From the NCBI GenBank assembly GCA_013362295.1, contig JABFWJ010000272.1:1-13157 (forward strand): a stretch of 13,157 nucleotides of DNA, written 5' to 3'. Source of the stretch: Thermoleophilia bacterium (lineage in GTDB: Bacteria > Actinomycetota > Thermoleophilia > Gaiellales > Gaiellaceae). The first letter of the stretch is position 1. Each line of letters begins with the position of its first letter. Below are positions 1 through 5,349 of this stretch, in pieces. A program made the position numbers and the translations under genes. A model generated the notes under the pieces. It saw nothing but the letters and a program-made list of their open reading frames with translations, was not told the origin of the DNA and did not search any database.

Positions 1-1
1 C

Positions 2-547
2 GGCTTCGCGCTCTCGCCGCACGCGACGCCGACAGCCACGCGTCCGGACGACCGCAGCGGAGCGCACGGCGACCGGCTCGCCCGCGCGCGGCCGCACGCC
101 GTGCACCACAGGCGTCGATCCGTCGACAGGCCGCCGGCCTCGACCCGCATCGTGACGGCGAGCGGCTCGACGGCACCGTCGTACGTGCACGAGACCGTTG
201 CGGCCGGAGGCCGTCCGGTGAGCGCACCCGGCGCGACGACACGCGCGCAGACGAGCGCGGCGACCGTGCCTGACCCGACGACCGCCCCGACGACCGCCCA
301 GGCGACCACCACCACGCCCACGACGACCGACGCAACGACGTCGGTAACGACCGCGCCCGGCACGACGATGACTGTGAGGCCCGCGGCCACCGCACCGGCC
401 GCCACCCCGTCCACGTCGACTGCGCCCCCGACCACCACGACGCCGGCCACGACCGATGTGACGACGTCGGCGACGACCACCACGCCCGACCCGACGACGA
501 CCACGACCACCACGCCCGACCCGACGACGACCACGACCACGCCGTAG
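2..547 (+). CDS. Thr-rich low-complexity protein, C-terminal part (5' end outside window)
   Basis: This frame is open from the left edge to a TAG at 545-547, so it is probably the C-terminal part of a longer protein. A GTG at 101 would give 148 residues but has no convincing ribosome binding site. No recognisable domain is visible. The first ~80 residues are mixed and Arg/Ala-rich; the rest is almost all Thr, Pro, Ala and Asp. The tail has two imperfect 16-residue copies (TTTTPTTTDATTSVTT and TTTTPATTDVTTSATT) and then a perfect 10-residue tandem repeat around TPDPTTTTTT. Such Thr/Pro tails are typical of exported actinobacterial proteins, where they act as O-glycosylated or wall-spanning stalks, so an extracytoplasmic protein is inferred. 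The stop overlaps the Shine-Dalgarno of the next gene, which suggests co-transcription. The compositional bias leaves other frames open too, so the reading frame in the first ~250 bases is uncertain. Confidence 0.4.
   Translation, partial: GFALSPHATPTATRPDDRSGAHGDRLARARPHAVHHRRRSVDRPPASTRIVTASGSTAPSYVHETVAAGGRPVSAPGATTRAQTSAATVPDPTTAPTTAQATTTTPTTTDATTSVTTAPGTTMTVRPAATAPAATPSTSTAPPTTTTPATTDVTTSATTTTPDPTTTTTTTPDPTTTTTTP
305..478 (+). repeat. Two imperfect 48-bp repeats in the Thr-rich gene
   Basis: The copies lie at 305-352 and 431-478, 126 bp apart. They encode TTTTPTTTDATTSVTT and TTTTPATTDVTTSATT and differ in several codons. They look like an old internal duplication of the Thr-rich stalk. 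Confidence 0.6.
481..540 (+). repeat. Perfect 30-bp tandem duplication
   Basis: Two identical 30-bp units, 481-510 and 511-540, each starting with cacgcccgacccgacgac. Each adds 10 residues (TPDP plus a Thr run) in frame to the Thr-rich tail. Identity at every base suggests a recent slippage event, so copy number may vary between strains. Confidence 0.85.
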
Positions 548-550
548 GAG
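546..550 (+). promoter_or_regulatory. Ribosome binding site deciding the GlcD-type start
   Basis: The aggag motif overlaps the preceding TAG stop. It lies 3 nt from the GTG at 554 but 9 nt from the in-frame GTG at 560, so the second start is preferred. Confidence 0.55.
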
Positions 551-559
551 ACTGTGGCC

Positions 560-1924
560 GTGCAGCGGCCCCGGCTCGGTCAACCGAGACTGACCACGGA
601 CCTCGCGGCGGCGATCGGCGCCGATGCGGTCGCGCCCGAGTCCGAACGGGCCCGCTACGCCACCGACGCGAGCGGTCTCGTCGGCCTCCCGGACGTGGTC
701 GTGCGCCCGGCGGACACGGCCGCCGTCGCGGCGGTGCTCGCGGTCGCGCAGGCGCACGGTGTGGCCGTCGTCCCGATGGGAGCGCGCACCGGGCTCGCAG
801 GTGGCGCGGTCGCGCGCGGCGGCGGGATCGCGCTGAGTCTCGAGCGGCTCGACATGATCGCTCCCGTCGACCGCGGCAACCTGCGCCTGACCGCCGGCGC
901 GGGCGCGCGCACCGTCGACGTACACGCGGCCGCGCGGGCGGCCGGGCTCTTCTATCCCCCTGACCCCGCATCGCTCGAGTCGTCCACGATCGGGGGGAAC
1001 GTCGCCACGAACGCAGGCGGCCCCCGCTGCTTCAAGTACGGCGTCACGGCGGAGTACGTGCTCGCACTGGAGGCGGTGACCGCAGAGGGGCGGATCTTCC
1101 GGACCGGACCTGCGACCCGCAAGAGCGCGACCGGGACGCGTATCGCCCAGCTGCTCGTCGGCTCCGAGGGGACGCTCGCCGTCGTCACCGAAGCGACGCT
1201 GCGGCTCCTGCCCCGGCCGGCGGCCCGCCTTGCCGCGACCGCGAGCTTCGACTCCGTCGAGGCGGCGGGCGAGGCGGTGGCGGCGATCGTCGCGGACGGG
1301 CTCGTCCCGTCGGCGCTCGAGCTGCTCGACGCGGAGTGCCTCGAGCTCGGCGGGCTGCCCGCCGCCGCGGCCCTGCTGCTCGTCGAGGTCGACGGGCCGG
1401 ACGCCGCCTCGGTCGGGACGCAGCTGTCGCTCGTCGAGCACGCACTCCGCCGAACCGGTGCCCGGCGGTTCGAACGTGCGCGCGGCGAGCATGACATCGA
1501 GCGGCTCTGGCACGCGCGCCGCGCGCTGAGCGCCGCCTTGACGAGCGCGGCCGCCCACCACCTCTTCCAGGACGTCTGCGTCCCGCCGGCTGCGATCCCC
1601 GAGGCGTTGCGCCGGATCGCCGAGATCGCCGTTCGTCACCGTGTCCGCATCCCCGTCTTCGGGCACGCGGGCGACGGCAACCTCCATCCGAGCGTCCTCT
1701 ACGACGATGCCGGCGAGGCCGACGCCGCGCACGCGGCCGAGGCGGAGGTACTGCGGACGGCGGTCGCGCTCGGCGGGACGGTCAGCGCAGAGCACGGGAT
1801 CGGGCTGCTCAAGGTGCCGTTCCTCGCTGAGACGATCGACCCGGTCGCGCTCGAGGTCGCCCGCACAGTCAAGCGCGCACTCGACCCACGCGGGATCCTC
1901 AACCCCGGGAAGCTGCTGCCCTGA
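560..1924 (+). CDS. FAD-linked 2-hydroxyacid dehydrogenase (GlcD / D-lactate dehydrogenase type)
   Basis: A flavoenzyme oxidising a D-2-hydroxyacid such as glycolate or D-lactate to the 2-oxoacid. Numbered from GTG 560 (454 aa; GTG 554 would add two residues), the N-terminal half is a PCMH-type FAD domain. It has PMGARTGLAGG at about 72-82 and IGGNVATNAGG at 144-154, which bind the FAD pyrophosphate. The C-terminal half is the FAD-oxidase C domain with HAGDGNLHP at 369-377 and SAEHGIG from 409, the metal and substrate-binding signatures of the family. It ends in the usual DPRGILNPGK motif, so the protein looks complete. No signal peptide or membrane segment is seen, so it is cytoplasmic or peripheral. 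No glcE, glcF or lactate permease is adjacent, so substrate and electron acceptor cannot be fixed; D-2-hydroxyglutarate is another option. Its 3' end overlaps the convergent ureohydrolase gene by 26 bp. Confidence 0.9.
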   Translation: MQRPRLGQPRLTTDLAAAIGADAVAPESERARYATDASGLVGLPDVVVRPADTAAVAAVLAVAQAHGVAVVPMGARTGLAGGAVARGGGIALSLERLDMIAPVDRGNLRLTAGAGARTVDVHAAARAAGLFYPPDPASLESSTIGGNVATNAGGPRCFKYGVTAEYVLALEAVTAEGRIFRTGPATRKSATGTRIAQLLVGSEGTLAVVTEATLRLLPRPAARLAATASFDSVEAAGEAVAAIVADGLVPSALELLDAECLELGGLPAAAALLLVEVDGPDAASVGTQLSLVEHALRRTGARRFERARGEHDIERLWHARRALSAALTSAAAHHLFQDVCVPPAAIPEALRRIAEIAVRHRVRIPVFGHAGDGNLHPSVLYDDAGEADAAHAAEAEVLRTAVALGGTVSAEHGIGLLKVPFLAETIDPVALEVARTVKRALDPRGILNPGKLLP

Positions 1925-2852
1925 GAGCGAGCAGCTCCCAGAGCACGTTCGCCGCCGCCAGCGCGGTCGGCTGTCCGGCCCCGTCGTAGGGCGGCGAGAC
2001 CTCGACGAGGTCGCAGCCCACCAGGTCGATGCCGCGCAGCGCGCGCAGCAAGGCGACGGCCTCGGCTGTCGAGAAGCCCGCGACCTCGGGCGTCCCGGTC
2101 CCGGGCGCGAACGCCGGGTCGAGGAAGTCGATGTCGAACGAGAAGAACACCGGCCACCCGCCGACGCGCTCGCGCACCGCGCGGCCGTAGGCGGCCGGGC
2201 CGAGTGCGCGCAGCTCCTCGCTCGGGATCACCTGCAGGCCGAGCGCACGCGCCTCCTCGAGGTCGCCGGCCGCGAACAGCGGTCCCCGCATCCCTGCCTG
2301 CACCGATGCTCCTGCGTCGATCAGCCCTTCCTCGATCGCACGCTTGAACGTCGTGCCGTGGAAGTAGCGCTGGTCGAAGTACGACTCCCACGTGTCGGTA
2401 TGCGAGTCGAGGTGCACGAGGGCCAGGGGCCCACGCACCTTCGCGAGCGCGCGGAGCTCGGCGAGCGTGATCGAATGGTCGCCGCCGATCACGGCCGGGA
2501 AGACCCCGGCCGCGAGCACGGGCTCGAGCGCCTCTTCGATCCGGCGGTACGTGCCCTCCGTGTCCCCGGGGGCGACCGGCAGGTCGCCGTAGTCGATCAT
2601 CGAGAGGGTCTCGACGAGGTCGATCCCGAACGCGGGATGGAATGGACGCAGCAGCGCCGACGCCGAGCGGACCGCCTCCGGGCCGAAACGCGCGCCGGTG
2701 CGGTAGCTCGTCGCCGTGTCGAACGGGATGCCGATCGCGGCGGCGTCGACGCCCGCGAGGTCGGTCGTGTGCGGGAGCCGCATGAACGTCCGCACGCCGG
2801 CAAAGCGCGGGATCACCCGCGCGTCCACGGGCCGGTGCCGGTGTCCGCTCAC
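1899..2852 (-). CDS. Ureohydrolase of the agmatinase/arginase family
   Basis: A binuclear-manganese hydrolase that splits a guanidino compound into urea and an amine. The 317-residue product matches the agmatinase subgroup: PRFAGVRTFMRLPHT near the N-terminus, GARFGPEAVR at 53-62 and HGTTF at 165-169. The metal ligands are all present: H126 in GGDHS, D149/H151/D153 in DSHTD, and D240/D242 in SFDIDFLDP. E286 in LVEVSPPYD is also kept. The GTG start at 2852 is chosen because its GTGA overlaps the ATPase stop by 4 nt, which implies translational coupling, and because the PRFAG motif lies upstream of the later ATG at 2783. It is the last gene of the amino-acid transporter operon, so its substrate is probably imported by, or made from, what that transporter carries. 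Agmatine, guanidinobutyrate and guanidinopropionate enzymes cannot be told apart by eye, so speB is not assigned. Family call sure, substrate open. Confidence 0.92.
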   Translation of the reverse strand: MSGHRHRPVDARVIPRFAGVRTFMRLPHTTDLAGVDAAAIGIPFDTATSYRTGARFGPEAVRSASALLRPFHPAFGIDLVETLSMIDYGDLPVAPGDTEGTYRRIEEALEPVLAAGVFPAVIGGDHSITLAELRALAKVRGPLALVHLDSHTDTWESYFDQRYFHGTTFKRAIEEGLIDAGASVQAGMRGPLFAAGDLEEARALGLQVIPSEELRALGPAAYGRAVRERVGGWPVFFSFDIDFLDPAFAPGTGTPEVAGFSTAEAVALLRALRGIDLVGCDLVEVSPPYDGAGQPTALAAANVLWELLALRAAASRG

Positions 2853-3556
2853 TCGACCAGCGCCAGGAAGCGGCGCGTCCGCTCGTGGGCGGGTGCCGAG
2901 AAGAACTGCCCGGGCGGCGCCTCCTCGACGATCACGCCCTGATCCATCATCAGGATGGAGCTCGCCACGTGATGCGCGAAGCGCAGCTCGTGCGAGACGA
3001 CGACCATCGTCATGCCGTCGCGGGCCAGGCCCTCCATCACGTCGAGCACCTCGCGGACGAGCTCGACGTCGAGCGCCGATGTCGGCTCGTCGAACAGCAT
3101 CACCTTCGGCTTCATGACCAGCGCGCGTGCGATCGCGACGCGCTGCTGCTGGCCGCCCGAGAGCTCCTCGGGGTACTGCTCGGTCTTGTCCTTCAGACCG
3201 ACGCGCTCCAGCAGCTCGAGCGCCTGCTCGCGCGCCTCGCGCTTCGAGAGCCGGCGCACGTCGGTCAGGCCGACCATCACGTTGGCGAGCGCGGTCATGT
3301 TCTGGAACAGGTTGAAGCGCTGGAAGACCATCCCCACTTCGGCGCGGCCCGGCCTCGCCCCGCCGAGCATGACGTCTCCGGCGTCGGGCTCCTCGAGCAG
3401 CGCGAGACAGCGCAGCAGCGTCGACTTCCCGGAGCCGGAGGGCCCGATGATCACCTTCACCTCTCCGCGCCCGACTTCGAACGTCACGCCGCGCAACACC
3501 TCGAGCTCGCCGTAGCGCTTGTGCAGCGAGTCGGCGCGGAGGATCGCCTCGGTCAT
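2849..3556 (-). CDS. Polar amino-acid ABC transporter, ATP-binding protein (GlnQ/HisP type)
   Basis: A 235-residue ATPase that powers the importer from the cytoplasmic side. All nucleotide-binding motifs are intact: Walker A GPSGSGKST (38-46), Q-loop Q79 in VFQRFNLF, signature LSGGQQQR (132-139), Walker B VMLFDEPTS (152-160), D-loop SALD and switch H189 in VVVSHE. FQRFNLFQNMTALANV is typical of the PAAT (polar amino-acid) family. The ATG at 3556 overlaps the permease TGA in an ATGA, and the gene's own TGA overlaps the ureohydrolase GTG. The protein has normal family length and no anomalies. Confidence 0.95.
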   Translation of the reverse strand: MTEAILRADSLHKRYGELEVLRGVTFEVGRGEVKVIIGPSGSGKSTLLRCLALLEEPDAGDVMLGGARPGRAEVGMVFQRFNLFQNMTALANVMVGLTDVRRLSKREAREQALELLERVGLKDKTEQYPEELSGGQQQRVAIARALVMKPKVMLFDEPTSALDVELVREVLDVMEGLARDGMTMVVVSHELRFAHHVASSILMMDQGVIVEEAPPGQFFSAPAHERTRRFLALVE

Positions 3557-4293
3557 CGCGCATCGTGCGCGACGACGGGGACGGCCGGCGCGGCGACACG
3601 CCGGCGCCGCGCGGAGCTCCAGGTGTAGCGCCGCTCGAGCCGGTCCTGCAGGACCATCAGCACGCTGACGATGCCGAGGTAGTAGACGAGCGCCGCGAGG
3701 TACGACTCCGGGTAGCGGAAGCCGACCGCCGCGAGCTCCTGCGACGCGGTCAGCAGCTCATGCAGCGAGATCACGGAGGCCAGGCTGGTCAGCTTCAGCA
3801 GCGTGATGAACTCGTTGCCGGTCGGAGGGATGACGATGCGGATCGCCTGCGGCACGATCACGCGCCGCAGGATCTGCCGCCGCGTCATCCCCAGCGCGCG
3901 CCCGGCCAGCTCCTGGCCCGGGTCGACGGAGAGCAGCCCCGCGCGGATGATCTCCGACATGTAGGCCGCCTCGTTCAGCGAGAGCGTCACGAACGCGGCC
4001 TCGAACGGCGTGAACCAGTTGCCGGCGAAGACCGGCCACACCTGCGGCAGCGCATACCAGACGAAGATCAGCTGGAGCAGCGTCGGCGTCGCGCGGAACA
4101 GCCAGTTGTAGAAGAACACGAGCCCGCGCACGGTCCGCAGCCGGCTGCCGCGGCCGAGCGCGAGCAGGAAGCCGATCACGACCGCCGTCGCGAGCGAGAC
4201 GGTCGCCAGCCCGAGGGCGAGAAGCGCTCCCTTCCAGTACGGATCGGAAGTGAGCGCTTCCCAGAAGAGATGGGTGTCGAAGCTCGCGACCAC
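3553..4293 (-). CDS. Polar amino-acid ABC transporter, permease (HisM/GlnP type)
   Basis: A 246-residue inner-membrane subunit of the importer. Hydrophobic segments lie at about 23-47, 58-80, 95-118, 150-178 and 196-217. FRATPTLLQL (66-75) and the EAA coupling loop EAAYMSEIIRAGLLSVDPGQ (108-127) identify the His/Glu/Gln/Arg/opine permease family; the EAA loop contacts the ATPase. Only one permease gene is present, so a homodimer is expected. GTG 4293 is the first possible start: an in-frame TGA lies at 4330-4332 and no start codon falls between. No Shine-Dalgarno is visible because the leader is occupied by the hairpin at 4299-4345, which ends 5 nt before the start. Translation may depend on that structure. 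The C-terminus is a basic cytoplasmic tail (SSARRRRVAAP). Confidence 0.93.
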   Translation of the reverse strand: MVASFDTHLFWEALTSDPYWKGALLALGLATVSLATAVVIGFLLALGRGSRLRTVRGLVFFYNWLFRATPTLLQLIFVWYALPQVWPVFAGNWFTPFEAAFVTLSLNEAAYMSEIIRAGLLSVDPGQELAGRALGMTRRQILRRVIVPQAIRIVIPPTGNEFITLLKLTSLASVISLHELLTASQELAAVGFRYPESYLAALVYYLGIVSVLMVLQDRLERRYTWSSARRRRVAAPAVPVVAHDAR

Positions 4294-4298
4294 CCGAC

Positions 4299-4345
4299 TA
4301 GAGGTTTGATGTGGATTTGTGCCCGAAATTCACATCAAGCCTCTA
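4299..4345 (-). other. Intercistronic hairpin / inverted repeat between binding-protein and permease genes
   Basis: Arms 4299-4318 (core tttgatgtggattt) and 4326-4345 (core aaattcacatcaag) are complementary over 20 positions around a 7-base loop, gtgcccg. Eighteen pairs are Watson-Crick. The other two are G-U in plus-strand RNA but A-C mismatches in the operon's minus-strand mRNA. The hairpin begins 4 nt after the binding-protein TAA and ends 5 nt before the permease GTG. No T-run follows on the minus strand, so it is not a classic intrinsic terminator. In other binding-protein operons such hairpins protect the first cistron's mRNA and reduce read-through; that role is inferred here. A DNA-binding site is the alternative. 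Confidence 0.75.
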
Positions 4346-4349
4346 CGCC

Positions 4350-5126
4350 TTACTTCACATCCGCCGCGGGCAGCTTGTACTTCGCGGCGAGCTTCGCCAT
4401 CGTGCCGTTCTTCTTCAGCGACGCCACGGCGCTGCGCAGACCCGACCCGAGCTGACCGTCCGACTTGCGGTAGTAGATCCCGAACGAATCCTGCTGCCGG
4501 AACAGGTAGGCGATCAGCAGCTTCCCCGGGTGCTTCCCAATCTGGTACGCGGCGGAGGTGTCCTGCGTCAGGACGACGTCGGCGCGGCCGATCAGGATCT
4601 GCGCCACCGCATCGGTGTCGCCGGGGTAGCTCGCGAGGTTGAAGCCGATCTTCGCCTTCAACGCCTTCAGGTACTCCTCGTACTTCGTCCCCGCCTGGAC
4701 GGCGACGTTGCGGCCCTTGAGATCGTTCGGGCCCTTGATCTGCTTCGGGTTGCCGCCCTTGACGAGCAGCACGCGATGGGAGTGCATGTACGTCACGGCG
4801 CCCGCCTGCTTCAGGCGGTCCGGCGTGACGAAGATGCCGCTGATCACGGTCTCGCACTTCTTCGCCTTCAGGGCGGGGATCAGCCCCGGGAAGGCCGTCT
4901 TGACCGCTTTCGCCGAGATCCCCCACTGTTTCGCGATCGCGTTCGCCATGTCGACGTCGAAGCCGAAGATGGCGCCGCTCGACCTCGTGAGCTCCATGGG
5001 CGGGAACGTCGGGTCGGTGCAGAACGTCAGCGTGCTCACGGGGGCCGCCCGGTGCGCCGCCCCGACCCCGCCGACGATGCCGAGCGATAACACCAGCGGC
5101 ACGAGCAACGCGGTGAGTCGCCTCAT
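4350..5126 (-). CDS. Polar amino-acid ABC transporter, substrate-binding protein (SBP_bac_3)
   Basis: An exported receptor that captures the amino acid and hands it to the permease. The 258-residue protein begins with a Sec-type signal (MRR followed by a hydrophobic stretch to about residue 24). The two-lobed SBP_bac_3 fold follows, with GFDVDMANAIAK (55-66), ISGIFVTPDR (95-104), LKGRNVAVQAGT (136-147) and RADVVLTQDTSAAY (181-194). By family alignment R104 should bind the ligand alpha-carboxylate and D172 the alpha-amino group. This points to an intact alpha-amino acid such as arginine rather than agmatine; the exact ligand is inferred. ATG 5126 is fixed by a strong upstream AGGAGG. No lipobox Cys follows the signal, which is unusual for an actinobacterial binding protein. 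It is the first gene of the operon. Confidence 0.93.
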   Translation of the reverse strand: MRRLTALLVPLVLSLGIVGGVGAAHRAAPVSTLTFCTDPTFPPMELTRSSGAIFGFDVDMANAIAKQWGISAKAVKTAFPGLIPALKAKKCETVISGIFVTPDRLKQAGAVTYMHSHRVLLVKGGNPKQIKGPNDLKGRNVAVQAGTKYEEYLKALKAKIGFNLASYPGDTDAVAQILIGRADVVLTQDTSAAYQIGKHPGKLLIAYLFRQQDSFGIYYRKSDGQLGSGLRSAVASLKKNGTMAKLAAKYKLPAADVK

Positions 5127-5130
5127 GTCT

Positions 5131-5136
5131 CCTCCT
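5131..5136 (-). promoter_or_regulatory. Strong ribosome binding site of the binding-protein gene
   Basis: On the minus strand the sequence reads aggaggagac directly before ATG 5126. The AGGAGG is a perfect Shine-Dalgarno 4 nt from the start and rules out longer starts in the same open frame. Confidence 0.85.
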
Positions 5137-5334
5137 GACTGGGAAAGCAGGAGCCTACTTCGATCGCAGGTCGCCGGCTCACGCGGTCGTGCATCCACCA
5201 GGCGAGCGCATGATCGGAAGAGCAGATTTCGAGAAGGCCGCGGCCGCTCGGGTCGGTAGCGTGAGGGAGGTAGGCGGCCGCCGATGAGTTTCCGGCCGCT
5301 CCCCCGTCTAACCGACCGAGACCAGTCCGAGCAC

Positions 5335-5339
5335 AGGAG
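5335..5339 (+). promoter_or_regulatory. Ribosome binding site deciding the MMPL start
   Basis: An aggag motif 10 nt upstream of ATG 5350. It supports this start over ATG 5284, whose nearest ggagg (5266-5270) is 13 nt away. Confidence 0.55.
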
Positions 5340-5349
5340 AGCCCGCCCT

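Larger units (their letters stand above)
5127..5349. promoter_or_regulatory. Divergent intergenic region between the transporter operon and the MMPL gene
   Basis: Both flanking transcription units start here in opposite directions, so both promoters should lie within it. I find no convincing -35/-10 pair on either strand. Two short perfect palindromes, ggccgcggcc (5236-5245) and ggcggccgcc (5273-5282), are visible, but such GC palindromes are common in this genome. An early ATG at 5284 in the MMPL frame falls inside. Confidence 0.45.

Noticed and set aside
1..541. A Val-rich minus-strand frame opposite the Thr-rich gene
   Set aside because: A TGA lies in this frame just upstream, near 580, so it would have to start inside the Val run without a ribosome binding site. 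The Val run is what Thr codon repeats give when read antisense in an offset frame.
5273..5282. The palindrome ggcggccgcc as an operator next to the MMPL gene
   Set aside because: Short GC palindromes of this kind recur by chance at this base composition, and it falls between a weak ggagg and the unlikely ATG 5284.
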